Of a stretch of DNA of 64,000 nucleotides, positions 9,223 to 18,534 are shown piece after piece. The notes beneath the pieces were generated by a model. The model was not told where the DNA came from. It saw nothing but the letters and a program-made list of their open reading frames with translations, and did no database searches. The stretch lies in contig JAMFRO010000050.1 in the NCBI GenBank assembly GCA_026224825.1, forward strand, positions 1-64,000, given 5' to 3'. Every line of letters starts with the position of its first letter. Position 1 is the first letter of the stretch. The position numbers and the translations under genes were made by a program. The stretch is from a bacterium. GTDB taxonomy: Bacteria; Pseudomonadota; Alphaproteobacteria; Acetobacterales; Acetobacteraceae.

Positions 9223-9236
9223 CTAACATTATGTTA
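9223..9236 (+). promoter_or_regulatory. Second operator-like palindrome before terminase
   Basis: CTAACATTATGTTA contains a perfect palindrome, TAACAT-T-ATGTTA (9224-9236), built from the same half-site as the divergent cluster 850 bases upstream. It lies in the 112-base gap ahead of the terminase gene. This suggests that the repressor, or another element regulator, also controls the late genes directly. Confidence 0.5.
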
Positions 9237-9323
9237 TTTTGTGATTGCCCACTTACCCCGCTTTGGCTTATAGATCTTTTCATGCTGGTTCTTCTCCCGG
9301 CGGATACAGGGTAGCGTAAAAGA

Positions 9324-10682
9324 TTGATGGCTGATGCGGGGTTTTTAGCGTTTGCCCGCCAGGTTATGGCGGACAAAGGGCAGGTTCCGGCGGCGCATCA
9401 TGAATTGTTGATCAGCCGGTTGCAGGATGTGGCAGATGGGCGCTGCGACCGGCTGATGGTGCAGATGCCGCCGGGGTCGGCGAAATCGACTTACGGGTCG
9501 ATGTTGTTTCCGGCCTGGTTCATGGCACGAAGCAATGAGCAGGTGATTGCGGTGGCGCATACAGCCTCTCTGGCGGGGTATTTTGGCCAGGGGGTGCGGC
9601 GGGTGGTTGAGGGCCATGCCGGTTGGCTTGGTGTGGGGATTGCCAAGGAGAGCAAGGCGTCTTCGCGGTTCAAGCTTGAGGGTGGCGCGGAATATTTTGC
9701 GACCGGGGTGCGGGGGCCAATTACGGGCCGCCGGGCCGATTTGATATTGATTGATGATCCGGTGAAGTCCTGGGCTGAGGCGGAGAGCCCTGTTGCCAGG
9801 GATGCGTTGTTCGATTGGTACCGGGGTGAGTTGTCGGCGCGGTTGAAGCCTGGCGGGCGGGTCGTGCTGATTATGACGCGCTGGCATGAGGATGATCTGG
9901 CGGGACGGTTGCAGGGAAACGAGGCGGGCTGGGAGTGTTTGCGTTTGCCGGCGATTGCCGAGGCTGGTGATGCGCTGGGGCGGGCGCCGGGTGAGGTGCT
10001 GTGGCCGGAATGGCAGGATGCGGCGGCGGTGGCGCGGCGCAGGCTTGAGGTGGGTGAACGGGCGTTTTCCGCGATGTATCAGCAGGCGCCGCGACCGCCG
10101 GATGCGGCGCTGTTCAGGTGTGACAGGATACGGGTGCTGGCTGAGGCGCCGGGGTTAAGGCAATGCGTGCGGGGCTGGGATTTGGCGGCGAGCCTGCCGG
10201 GGCCTGGGCGAAGCCCGGATTACACGGTGGGGCTGAAGCTGGGTGTGACTTCTGAGAACCTGCTGGTGGTGCTGGATGTGGTGCGGTTTCAGGGATCGCC
10301 GGCACAGGTTGAGGCGCGGATACAGGATGTGGCCAGGCAGGATGGGCCGGGGGTGATTGTGGCGTTGCCGCAGGACCCGGGCCAGGCCGGGATGGCGCAG
10401 ATTACGATGCTGAGCCGGGGTTTGCAGGGATACAAGATTGTTTCGTCACCGGAGCGTGAGGCCAAGGTGGTGCGGGCGATGCCGGCGGCTACGCAAATGG
10501 ATGCGGGGAATATGATGATGGTGGCGGGGCCTTGGAACGATGCGTTGCTGGCTGAGCTGAAGGCATTTCCGCATGGAGGCAAGGATGACCAGGTGGATGC
10601 GCTCTCGCGCGCGGTGAATACTTTGGCAGGTAGTGCCGCGCAGCCGGCGCGGCGGTTGAATACGTGTTTTTTAAGCCGCTGA
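9324..10682 (+). CDS. Phage terminase large subunit
   Basis: TerL packages DNA with an ATPase motor and cuts it with an RNase-H-like nuclease. In 452 residues I see Walker A PPGSAKST (49-56), Walker B LILIDDP (140-146) and the coupling motif TRWHEDDLAGRL (184-195). The nuclease aspartates follow in GWDLA (283-287) and late in DDQVDALSRAV. All key residues are present, so it looks functional. Start ATG 9324 or the adjacent ATG 9327. Confidence 0.93.
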   Translation: MMADAGFLAFARQVMADKGQVPAAHHELLISRLQDVADGRCDRLMVQMPPGSAKSTYGSMLFPAWFMARSNEQVIAVAHTASLAGYFGQGVRRVVEGHAGWLGVGIAKESKASSRFKLEGGAEYFATGVRGPITGRRADLILIDDPVKSWAEAESPVARDALFDWYRGELSARLKPGGRVVLIMTRWHEDDLAGRLQGNEAGWECLRLPAIAEAGDALGRAPGEVLWPEWQDAAAVARRRLEVGERAFSAMYQQAPRPPDAALFRCDRIRVLAEAPGLRQCVRGWDLAASLPGPGRSPDYTVGLKLGVTSENLLVVLDVVRFQGSPAQVEARIQDVARQDGPGVIVALPQDPGQAGMAQITMLSRGLQGYKIVSSPEREAKVVRAMPAATQMDAGNMMMVAGPWNDALLAELKAFPHGGKDDQVDALSRAVNTLAGSAAQPARRLNTCFLSR

Positions 10683-10698
10683 TTGACGGAAGATATGC

Positions 10699-12093
10699 AT
10701 GTTTGAAACGATTTGCGGTGTTGTTCCGGCGGATACGAGTCTGCCGCCGCGGGTGGCAAGGCTGGATGTGTTGCGGCGTGTGCTGGATGGCACGTTGTAT
10801 GATAATTTGCCGTATCAATTTCATGAAGAGCGGAATGGGGCTGGGGAGTATATTCCACTCCGGCTGCGCCGGCCCTCTGTGCGTTATGGGTTGTGCCGGA
10901 TTGTTGTTGAGGATTCGGTGGCGTTGCTGTTCAGTGCTGGGCATTTTCCGGCGCTGGAGGCTGAGGATGCAGCGTTGGTGCGGGTGCTGCAGGATGTTAT
11001 GGCCGAGGCGCGGCTAAATGAGGTGATGATCGATGCGGCGCTGCGTGGCGCGGTTGGGTCTGTGGCGATTCTGTTCCGGGTGTTGCAGGGGCGGGTGTTT
11101 TTCTCGGTGCTGGAGAGTCTGTATCTGACGCCGGTGTGGAGCGCTGTGGCGCCGGATACGTTAGCCAGCGTGACGGAGAAATATAAGGTGAGCGGCGCGG
11201 ATTTGCTGGCGCAGGGGTATACGGATGTTGATCCGGAGTCTCAGTATTGGTTCCAGCGGGTTTGGGATACGCAGGGTGAGGATTGGTATCTGCCCTGGGG
11301 TGTGAATGAGCCGTTTGCCGGGCCGGTGAAGGATGAGAGCCGGAGTGTGGTGCATGGGCTTGGGTTTGTGCCCGTGGTGTGGATTAAGAATCTGCCGGGT
11401 GGTGAGGGGGTGGATGGCGGATGTACGTTCCGATCTGCCATCGATACCAGTATTGAGATTGATTACCAGTTGAGCCAGGCGGGGCGGGGGCTGAAATATA
11501 GTTCTGATCCGACGCTGCTGATTAAGGAACCTGCGACCAGTGATACGGAGATTGTGAAGGGTGCTGGGAATGCACTCGTCGTTTCCGAAAAGGGTGATGC
11601 CAAGCTGCTGGAGATTGGCGGGACGGCGGCGGAGGCGGTGATCTCTTACGTGCGGACGCTGCGGGAGTTCGCGCTGGAGAGCGTGCATGGAAATCGTGCG
11701 AGTGCGGACCGTTTGACGGCGGCGCAAAGTGGGCGGGCGCTTGAGCTGATGAACCAGGGGCTGATTTGGCTCGCGGATAATTTGCGTATTTCCTACGGCG
11801 ATGGCGGGGTGCTGGTGCTGGTGAAAATGATCATGCGGGCTTCGCAGGTTTTTACCCTGCAGGTGAATGGTGAGCCCATTGGTACGCTGGATGTGACGCG
11901 GCGGGTGCGGCTGCGCTGGCCGCGCTGGTATCCGCTTTCCGCTGATGACCGGCTGAAGGAGGCGCAGGCCGTGGCGACGCTGGTGAATGCGGGGCAGCTC
12001 TCGAAGGGGACCGGGGTGAAATTTGTTGCCGCATCGCATGGGATTGCTGATGTGGAGGCGGAATTGAATGCGATTGATCAGGATGCACCATGA
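10699..12093 (+). CDS. Phage portal protein
   Basis: The 464-residue protein lies directly after terL and before the scaffold and capsid genes. It has the character of SPP1 gp6-type portals: an N-terminal region on receptor-like folds, a middle stretch ending VSEKGDAKLLEIGG, and a helical region with AASADRLTAAQSGRALELM-like spacing. The portal forms the dodecameric DNA channel. The stop overlaps the next start as ATGA. Confidence 0.8.
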   Translation: MFETICGVVPADTSLPPRVARLDVLRRVLDGTLYDNLPYQFHEERNGAGEYIPLRLRRPSVRYGLCRIVVEDSVALLFSAGHFPALEAEDAALVRVLQDVMAEARLNEVMIDAALRGAVGSVAILFRVLQGRVFFSVLESLYLTPVWSAVAPDTLASVTEKYKVSGADLLAQGYTDVDPESQYWFQRVWDTQGEDWYLPWGVNEPFAGPVKDESRSVVHGLGFVPVVWIKNLPGGEGVDGGCTFRSAIDTSIEIDYQLSQAGRGLKYSSDPTLLIKEPATSDTEIVKGAGNALVVSEKGDAKLLEIGGTAAEAVISYVRTLREFALESVHGNRASADRLTAAQSGRALELMNQGLIWLADNLRISYGDGGVLVLVKMIMRASQVFTLQVNGEPIGTLDVTRRVRLRWPRWYPLSADDRLKEAQAVATLVNAGQLSKGTGVKFVAASHGIADVEAELNAIDQDAP

Positions 12094-12479
12094 GTGATGG
12101 ACCAAATGATACTGAGAATTGGCAGGCGCGGGCCGAGTTGGCGGAGGCGGCGCTGAACCGGTTTCAGGCTGACGCTGACGTAAAGCTGATTCGTGCGGAG
12201 TTGAAGGCCGAGGCGGTGAAGGCGGGGATGATCGACCTTGATGGGCTGAAGTTGATTGATGCCGGCGAGGTGCGATTGAACGAGGCGGGTGAGTTGCAGG
12301 ATGCGGGGGCGGTGTTGGCGCGCTTGAAGCGAGCCAAGCCGTGGTTGTTTGGTGGTGGTGGGTCGTCCTCCGCCGCGGCGAATCCGCCGCGGCCTGAGCC
12401 GCCGCGGGCGCGCCACGCCAATGAGTTGAGCCATGAGGAATGGCAACAGGCGCGGGCGGCACTGCTCCGCCGCCGTTAG
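12090..12479 (+). CDS. Putative phage scaffold protein
   Basis: A 129-residue, highly charged, Ala/Glu-rich protein with a helical N-terminal half and a Gly/Ser/Pro linker near residue 90. Size, composition and place between portal and major capsid fit a Gp20-type internal scaffold. No protease motif is seen, so the scaffold may leave the capsid uncut. Translation is probably coupled to the portal gene (4-base overlap). Confidence 0.6.
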   Translation: MSDGPNDTENWQARAELAEAALNRFQADADVKLIRAELKAEAVKAGMIDLDGLKLIDAGEVRLNEAGELQDAGAVLARLKRAKPWLFGGGGSSSAAANPPRPEPPRARHANELSHEEWQQARAALLRRR

Positions 12480-12566
12480 GGTCAAACAGGGTTTTATTCG
12501 ATTGCCGGCCATGGGGTGCCCATTGGCGGTTGTTGAGTCACGTGTGAACGAGAGGGTTCTTTAGCG

Positions 12567-13889
12567 ATGGGTATTCAGAATTTCCCGGCTGCGCTGCAGC
12601 CGATTATTCAACAAGGGTTTTTGGAGCGGGAGTTTGAGACCGCGCTGAAATCGCGGCTGGGCTACCGGCTGGTGGCGGACCGCGAGGAGTTTGCGGTTGG
12701 TATTGGTGAGACGCTGACCAAGACCCGGGCCGGGTTGAAGCCGAGCATCACCACGCCGCTTTCGGCTTCGACCAATACGAATCTGGATAATGGTCTGACG
12801 CCGGGCAACTGGGGTGTGGAGCAATATACGATTTCGCTGAACTTCTATGCGGCGACGCAGGATTTGAACATGGTGACCAGCCGTGTTGGCATTGCCTCGC
12901 AGTTTCTGGCGAATGCTGCGATCAATGGTGAGCAGGCGGCGCGCAGCCTGGATGAGCTAGCACGCAATGCGCTGTTTGCACCATATTTTGGTGGCAATAC
13001 GCGGGTGCTCACCACGCTGGGTTCTGCCGGCTCTGCCGTGGAGGTGGATGATGTGCGCGGGTTCCAGACCGTGTTTGTGAATGGTGTGCAGCAGAGTGTG
13101 TCTGCTCTCTATCCGCTCACCGTGACGGTGGGGGCTGATGTTTATGCCGTTGTGGGCGTGACGCCGGATCCGACAAATGTTTCGACTGCGCCGAATGGTA
13201 TTTCCGGCCAATTGTTGTTTTCGAGCAGCGTGTCGGTGAGTGATGGGACGGCTGGCAATGCCGTGAAGGCGGCGACCGGGAGCTCGATTGTGCGGCCGGC
13301 GCAGCGGAACACCACGGCGGGGCTGCAAGCGACTGATTTGCTGACCATGAGCAATCTGCTTGATGCCGTGGCGCTGCTGCGGCGTAACGCCGCGCCGCTG
13401 GTGGATGGGCTTTATAATTGTTATCTCGATCCGGTTTCGGCGCGGCAGTTGTTCTCGGATGCTGATTTCAAGCAGCTCTTCCAGGGTAGCTCCTCGGCCA
13501 ATCCGGTGTTTCGCCAGGGCATGGTGAGCGATTTCCTCGGCCTGCGCTTTATTACAACGACCGAGGCCTATGTGCAGAACCATCCGAGCATTAGCGGGCT
13601 TTATGTGCGCCGGCCGATTGTGTGCGGGCAGGGGGCGCTGATCGAGGGCGATTTTGCCGGCATGACGGCTGATGATGTGGCGCCGAAGGATAGCCTGGTG
13701 AATGTGATCGACGGCGTGGCGATGGTGACGCGTGAGCCGATTGACCGGCTGCAGCAGATTATCGCGCAGAGCTGGTATTGGATTGGCGGATTTTGTGCGC
13801 CCTCCGACACCACCACGACCGCGACCACCGTGCCGACCGCGACCAATGCGAATTACAAACGTGCGGTGTTGATCGAGCACGTCGGTTAA
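12567..13889 (+). CDS. Major capsid protein
   Basis: The 440-residue protein follows the scaffold and precedes the connector genes. It shows no signal peptide or enzyme motif, and a mid-region (about 150-240) rich in Val, Thr and Gly that may be an inserted surface domain. The family is inferred from position, length and the ELARNALF/LLDAVALLRRNAAPLVDG stretches. A strong GAGAGG ribosome site ahead of the ATG at 12567 fits high expression. The 87-base gap upstream has an imperfect hairpin (about 12503-12527). Confidence 0.75.
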   Translation: MGIQNFPAALQPIIQQGFLEREFETALKSRLGYRLVADREEFAVGIGETLTKTRAGLKPSITTPLSASTNTNLDNGLTPGNWGVEQYTISLNFYAATQDLNMVTSRVGIASQFLANAAINGEQAARSLDELARNALFAPYFGGNTRVLTTLGSAGSAVEVDDVRGFQTVFVNGVQQSVSALYPLTVTVGADVYAVVGVTPDPTNVSTAPNGISGQLLFSSSVSVSDGTAGNAVKAATGSSIVRPAQRNTTAGLQATDLLTMSNLLDAVALLRRNAAPLVDGLYNCYLDPVSARQLFSDADFKQLFQGSSSANPVFRQGMVSDFLGLRFITTTEAYVQNHPSISGLYVRRPIVCGQGALIEGDFAGMTADDVAPKDSLVNVIDGVAMVTREPIDRLQQIIAQSWYWIGGFCAPSDTTTTATTVPTATNANYKRAVLIEHVG

Positions 13890-13901
13890 GGGGAGGAAGC
13901 G

Positions 13902-14210
13902 ATGTCCACTGGTGCTAACCAACCGTTCCGGCCTGCCGGAACGGCGGCTGCGGCGGCTTCCACAGCCGTAACAAATGTGACGCTGAACGGCGGTGGCGGG
14001 GCGGTGTTGATTTACAACTCTGCTGCCACCACGGCGTTCTTTCGCCTCGGCGGGGCTTCTGGGCTGACGGCGACCATTGGCGATACGCCCGTGCCTGCCG
14101 GGAGTAGAATGCTGGTGGATGCGGGGCCGTTTGTGAGCAATGTTGCGGTGATATTAGGTTCCGGATCCGGAACCGTATATTTCACATTGGGTGATGGGGA
14201 TACGTATTAA
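13902..14210 (+). CDS. Small phage head protein, possible decoration protein
   Basis: A 102-residue Ala/Gly/Thr/Val-rich protein with no helices predicted by eye, right after the capsid gene behind a strong GGGGAGGAAG ribosome site. Position and composition suggest a beta-rich decoration or head-fibre protein, but I do not recognise the family. Its 3' part includes an 18-base perfect DNA palindrome (14157-14174) that codes for a Gly-Ser repeat. Confidence 0.5.
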   Translation: MSTGANQPFRPAGTAAAAASTAVTNVTLNGGGGAVLIYNSAATTAFFRLGGASGLTATIGDTPVPAGSRMLVDAGPFVSNVAVILGSGSGTVYFTLGDGDTY

Positions 14211-14212
14211 GC

Positions 14213-14608
14213 ATGTCCGGGACTGTGGCAACGCCGTTTACCGACGCGCAAAAGGCCGATATTCGCCGGTTTTGCGGATATCCGGCCTATGGCGCGGGAG
14301 ATGCGGGATTCAACTCATGGCGGTTTTTTCAGGCTTATGGGACGCTGGAGTACAGGTTGAATAATCTGGCCCCGGCTGAGGCGGCGGTGGTGTTGCAGTA
14401 TATTTCGACACTGGCGACGATTGAGGCGGTGATACCGGCGACGTCCGATAATCTGGATACGGAAAGTGCCGCGGCCTGGACGCATAATGCTGATGAGCTG
14501 AAGGACCGGCTTAGTCTATTTGATGGGTGGCGCCGCCGGTTCTGCGGGTTTTTGGGCGTACCGCCGGGTCCGGCTTTGGGCCAACCCGGCATTCAACTGG
14601 TGGTGTAG
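14213..14608 (+). CDS. Phage connector/neck protein (hypothetical)
   Basis: 131 residues, starting 3 bases after the previous stop. It begins with a helical stretch FTDAQKADIRRFCGYPAYG, as in small head-tail connector proteins that bind the portal. The family is not recognised with certainty; the role is inferred from place between capsid and tail genes. Confidence 0.5.
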   Translation: MSGTVATPFTDAQKADIRRFCGYPAYGAGDAGFNSWRFFQAYGTLEYRLNNLAPAEAAVVLQYISTLATIEAVIPATSDNLDTESAAAWTHNADELKDRLSLFDGWRRRFCGFLGVPPGPALGQPGIQLVV

Positions 14609-14609
14609 G

Positions 14610-15254
14610 ATGGATGGCGTAAGGCTGGCGGATCGTCTGGCTTATGGGGCTGGATGTGCGGCGCGTCGTGCGGGGTTTTTGCACGACGCGTACCGGGCCG
14701 ATGGGCCGGTGCAACCTGTGGATCTTGCGAGGCGGTTTCTGCGGCTTTGCGTGGCCTTCGTGCTGCCGGGGGGGGCTGTGGGGGCGCCGGCGGGGTTTGC
14801 CGTGCCTTACCGCCAGGCCTGGGCGGATTGGAGTTATCTGCGTGCCGGGGATTATCTGGCGGGGCCGGAGGGTGTGGCGTTTATTGCCACGATTGAGCCG
14901 CCGAAGCCGATGCTGGTGGTGATGACCAATGCGGTGGTGGATTTGGTGCGGCCAGCGAAGCCGGTGCTGGCCGGGCTGAACCAGTATGGGGCGGTTACGC
15001 CTGGTACTGAAACGGTTTTGCTGGCGGGGTTTCCGGCGAGTTTGCTGGTTGGCGGGGTTGGTGACCGCACTAAAGTGGGGTTGCCGGATGATACCAGGGT
15101 GCCGGGGTTTATTGCGATGCTGCCGGTTGTGGTTGGGGTGGTGCCGCAAGTTGCTGATCTGGTGCTCGACGAGCACGGGCGGAAATATGTGGTGACCGCC
15201 GTTGAAACATTGAATGCGGTGTGGCGCTTCTCATTGGTGCAGGCGGTGAGCTGA
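14610..15254 (+). CDS. Phage head-tail joining region protein
   Basis: 214 residues, with no enzyme motif. The ATG at 14610 lies 2 bases after the previous stop; an open extension upstream only overlaps the preceding gene. Its stop overlaps the next ATG (TGATG). In order it falls where head-completion or neck proteins are found. No family is recognised. Confidence 0.5.
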   Translation: MDGVRLADRLAYGAGCAARRAGFLHDAYRADGPVQPVDLARRFLRLCVAFVLPGGAVGAPAGFAVPYRQAWADWSYLRAGDYLAGPEGVAFIATIEPPKPMLVVMTNAVVDLVRPAKPVLAGLNQYGAVTPGTETVLLAGFPASLLVGGVGDRTKVGLPDDTRVPGFIAMLPVVVGVVPQVADLVLDEHGRKYVVTAVETLNAVWRFSLVQAVS

Positions 15255-16084
15255 TGGCGGACCAGGCTGATGTGGAGACGGCGTTGGCGGCGCTGGTGGC
15301 CAATGCTTTGTATCCGAATGGCACGGCGGCTGCGAGCGTGACGGGCACGGTGTATCGTGTTTATCGCGGGTATCCGGCATCGCCGGTGCTTGATGCGGAT
15401 TTGGCGGCTGGGGTTGTGCATGTATCGGTGGCGCCGGCTGGTGGTGGGATAAAGGATGTTACGCGCTATCCGCGCGTGTGGCGTGAGGTGGCACCTGTTG
15501 TGCAGCAACTGAGCGCGACTGTGAACGGTGTGTCTGTGATGTTTTCCGGCAATTGCGCGGTGGGGCAGTTGGCGGGGGTGATGGTGGATGATGCGGCATT
15601 TCCCTATGCCGTGCAGGCCAATGATAGCCCGGCGACTGTGGCCAGTAATCTGGCGGCGCAGATAAGGCTCGCGGGCTGGATTGTGGATTATGCCGGCAGC
15701 ACGCTGGGCGTGCCTGGGGCGGAGAGATTTACCGCGCGCGTGGTGGCTGGTGCGGGAGCTTTACAGGAGATCCGGCGCCAGGTGCAGGAGTTCAGGGTTT
15801 CGATGTGGTGCCCTGATCCTGGAACGCGTGATGCGGCGGCGCCGGTGATTGATGTGGCGCTGGCTGATGCTGGGTTTATCCCGCTGGCGGATGGCTCATA
15901 TTGCCGGGCAAGATTTTCCGGCGTGACCAGCAACGATGGTGGCGCCGATGCGGATTTGTACCGGCGGGATCTGATCTATGCGGTGGAATATCCGACGACG
16001 CTGTCGCAACTGACGCCGGCGATGCTGTTTGGTACGGTTATGACGAGCATGAACGACGTTACGGTTGGCAATTTTTTGAGTTGA
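15254..16084 (+). CDS. Phage tail-terminator/neck region protein
   Basis: 276 residues, starting inside the previous stop (TGATG). The N-terminal part (ADVETALAALVANALYPNG) resembles tail-completion proteins. A Gly-rich middle part (about 75-200) is unusual for the small P2 gpR/gpS-type proteins, so it may be a fusion or a larger variant. The role is inferred from position just before the sheath gene. Confidence 0.5.
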   Translation: MADQADVETALAALVANALYPNGTAAASVTGTVYRVYRGYPASPVLDADLAAGVVHVSVAPAGGGIKDVTRYPRVWREVAPVVQQLSATVNGVSVMFSGNCAVGQLAGVMVDDAAFPYAVQANDSPATVASNLAAQIRLAGWIVDYAGSTLGVPGAERFTARVVAGAGALQEIRRQVQEFRVSMWCPDPGTRDAAAPVIDVALADAGFIPLADGSYCRARFSGVTSNDGGADADLYRRDLIYAVEYPTTLSQLTPAMLFGTVMTSMNDVTVGNFLS

Positions 16085-16091
16085 GGAAATC

Positions 16092-16232
16092 ATGACATTT
16101 CATTTGGTGGTGCTGAAGCCGTTCGACGGCCATAAGCGTGGCGATGTGATCACCGAGAGCACGGTTGTGCAGAATATTCTGGCTGGGCCGCAAGCTGGTT
16201 TTGTTGTGCGTGTCAGCGCGAAAGGAAACTGA
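16092..16232 (+). CDS. Short conserved-type phage protein before sheath
   Basis: A 46-residue gene (ATG at 16092 behind GAGGAA, stop TGA at 16230) that begins MTFHLVVLKPFDGHKRGDVI. Similar tiny proteins with an F.V..F....KGD pattern often precede sheath genes in contractile phages. Function unknown. It ends 3 bases before the sheath start. Confidence 0.65.
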   Translation: MTFHLVVLKPFDGHKRGDVITESTVVQNILAGPQAGFVVRVSAKGN

Positions 16233-16235
16233 GCC

Positions 16236-17789
16236 ATGCCGGTGTTTCAACAGGGCGCGCTGAATACGACGGCGCTGATCGTTCCTGATTTATATGTGCA
16301 GATTGTACCGCCGCAATCGCTGTTGCTGAATGGCGTGCCGACCGATGTGCTTGGCATTGTGGGGACGGCGAGCTGGGGCCCGGTGGGGGAGCCGGTGATT
16401 GTTGGCAATATGAGCGATTATGCCAGCAGCTTTGGTGCCGTGATGGCACGAAAATATGATATGGGCACGCAGGTGGCGACCGCCGTGCAGCAAGGGGCTG
16501 CGAATTTCCGTTGCGTTCGGGTGACGGATGGGACGGATACGGCGGCGGCGCTCTCGGTGCTTAACGGCGTGACGTTCACGGCGATTTATACCGGCAGTCT
16601 GGGTAATGAGCTTGCTGTGACGTTTTCGGCCGGCTCGGCAGCGAGTAGCTGGCGGTTGACGGTGGCGCTGCCGGGGCTGAGTCCTGAAGTGTTCGACAAT
16701 ATCACTGGTGCCGGGGCGGTGCTCTGGGAAAATCTGATGAATGCCGTGAATAACGGCAATGGGGTGCTGCGTGGGCCTTCGCAGCTTGTTGTGGCGAATG
16801 CCGGGGCGATGACGGCCACGCCGATTGCGGGTACGTTTGGTTTTTCCTCCGGTATTCCGGGGACGGATGGTGCCGGCAACCTGAGTGCTGCGACATTGGT
16901 GGGAAGCGATACGCTGCCGCGCCAGGGCATGTATGCGCTGAGTGGGCAGGGCTGTGAAATTGCGTTGCTTGCCGATGCGGATGATCCGACACAATGGAGT
17001 GTGCAAACCGAATTTGGCCTTGCCGAAGGCGTGTATATGATCTTGACGGGGCCGACGGGCGATAACATCGCCAATGCCGTGACCGTGAAGGCTGAGGCCG
17101 GTATTGATAGCTATGCGGCCAAGCTTATGTTTGGCGATTGGGTGTACTGGTCTGATCAGGCGAATGCGATCACCCGGCTGGTGTCGCCACAAGGCTTTGT
17201 GGCGGGGCGGTTGGCGAATCTTTCACCGGAACAATCGTCGCTGAACAAGCCGCTGTATGGCGTGATCGGGACTCAGAAATCCGGGCAGCCTGGGGGTGGC
17301 ACGGCGACGACCTATACCAGCGCGGATTTGGGTGTGCTGCTGGGGGCGGGGATTGATGTGATTGCGAACCCTCAGCCGGGGGGCAATTTCTGGGGTGTCC
17401 GCGGTGGGCATAATTCATCGTCCAATGCCGCGACGAATGGCGATAATTATACGCGGCTGACGAACTATATTGCCTATACGCTTTCCGCCGGAATGGGTGT
17501 GTATGTGGGGCAGTTGGTGAATGCGACGTTGTTTCAGAATATCCGCAGTACGCTGATGGCTTTTCTGAATGGGTTGCTGTCTCAGGGGATTCTGGGAAGC
17601 ACCGATGGCAGCCTGCCTTTCGCGGTGGTGTGCGATACCAGCAACAATCCGCAGAGCCGGACGGCGCTTGGCTATGTGCAGGCGGATGTGCAGGTGCGCT
17701 ACCAGGCCATCAATGAGAAGTTCATCGTGAATGTCCAGGGTGGGCAGACTGTGCAGGTGAGTGTGCAGACGCTCCCGGCCAGCTCTTAA
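16236..17789 (+). CDS. Phage tail sheath protein
   Basis: A 517-residue contractile sheath subunit. It has the sheath-family opening with a short strand-rich N-terminus (PDLYVQIVPPQSLLLNGVP), a central variable Gly/Ala-rich region, and a C-terminal part where sheath proteins interlock (TRLTNYIAYTLSAGMGVYVGQ). It is followed at once by a tube protein, which confirms a contractile tail (myovirus type). Confidence 0.88.
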   Translation: MPVFQQGALNTTALIVPDLYVQIVPPQSLLLNGVPTDVLGIVGTASWGPVGEPVIVGNMSDYASSFGAVMARKYDMGTQVATAVQQGAANFRCVRVTDGTDTAAALSVLNGVTFTAIYTGSLGNELAVTFSAGSAASSWRLTVALPGLSPEVFDNITGAGAVLWENLMNAVNNGNGVLRGPSQLVVANAGAMTATPIAGTFGFSSGIPGTDGAGNLSAATLVGSDTLPRQGMYALSGQGCEIALLADADDPTQWSVQTEFGLAEGVYMILTGPTGDNIANAVTVKAEAGIDSYAAKLMFGDWVYWSDQANAITRLVSPQGFVAGRLANLSPEQSSLNKPLYGVIGTQKSGQPGGGTATTYTSADLGVLLGAGIDVIANPQPGGNFWGVRGGHNSSSNAATNGDNYTRLTNYIAYTLSAGMGVYVGQLVNATLFQNIRSTLMAFLNGLLSQGILGSTDGSLPFAVVCDTSNNPQSRTALGYVQADVQVRYQAINEKFIVNVQGGQTVQVSVQTLPASS

Positions 17790-17803
17790 GGGGAAGTAGA
17801 ATC

Positions 17804-18232
17804 ATGCCGTATAATACATTCACGATTGGCAGCGATTGCCAGCTTGTGGTGATGGGTCCGTTTGGCCGGGTTGATCTGGCGCATGTGACCGGGTTTGAGG
17901 CGCATCAGTTGACGCTGGCGCTGCGGGTGGACCGGCTGGATGGTGTGCAGCTTGGGGCGGAGCTGCCGAAGGGTTGGGCGGGGGGTTTCCAGCTCGATCG
18001 CGGCTCGTCCGCGGTGGATGATTTTATTGCGCAGATCGAGCAGGCCTATCTGGCGGGGCAATCGATTTCCGCTGGGACACTCTACCAATATGTGAATGAG
18101 CCGGATGGATCGACCTCGACCTATCAGTTCAATGGGGTGGTTTTCAAATTGACTTCCGCCGGGGTGTATAAGGGCGATGCGGCTGTGACGCAGAAGCTTG
18201 ATTTTTATGCGTCCGGGAGGATCCGGGTATGA
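17804..18232 (+). CDS. Phage tail tube protein
   Basis: 142 residues, the usual size for tail tube subunits of P2-like phages. It starts behind AAGGGGAAG and follows the sheath gene directly. The C-terminal FNGVVFKLTSAGVYKGD stretch resembles the tube beta-barrel hairpin. Its stop overlaps the chaperone start by 4 bases. Confidence 0.8.
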   Translation: MPYNTFTIGSDCQLVVMGPFGRVDLAHVTGFEAHQLTLALRVDRLDGVQLGAELPKGWAGGFQLDRGSSAVDDFIAQIEQAYLAGQSISAGTLYQYVNEPDGSTSTYQFNGVVFKLTSAGVYKGDAAVTQKLDFYASGRIRV

Positions 18233-18534
18233 GGGCTGACCAGGTGCAGGACAAGGCTGGGCGGGTGATTGAGCTGCGCCGGCTGGGGGTTGTGGAGCAA
18301 CTGCGGCTGTTCAAGGTGCTGGGGCCGGAGCTTTCGGAAAACCGCGCTTATGTGGGGCTGGCGCGGGTTGCTGCGGCGGTGGCGGCGGTGGATGGCGTTC
18401 CGGTGCCGTTTCCGGGCGGTGAGGCGGGGATTGAGGCGGCGCTTGAGCGGCTGGGTGAGGATGGCGTGGAGGCTGTGGCCGCGACGCTTGCGGGGCCTGC
18501 CGTGGAGCAGGTACTGGCCGAAGCGGGAAACTGA
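18229..18534 (+). CDS. Tail assembly chaperone, short form (G-like)
   Basis: 101 residues, rich in Leu/Glu/Ala, located where lambda G or P2 E is found. The 0-frame product ends at a TGA directly after a G GGA AAC heptamer (18525-18531). The same message should yield a longer -1 product. The chaperone would guide tube assembly. Confidence 0.8.
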   Translation: MRADQVQDKAGRVIELRRLGVVEQLRLFKVLGPELSENRAYVGLARVAAAVAAVDGVPVPFPGGEAGIEAALERLGEDGVEAVAATLAGPAVEQVLAEAGN

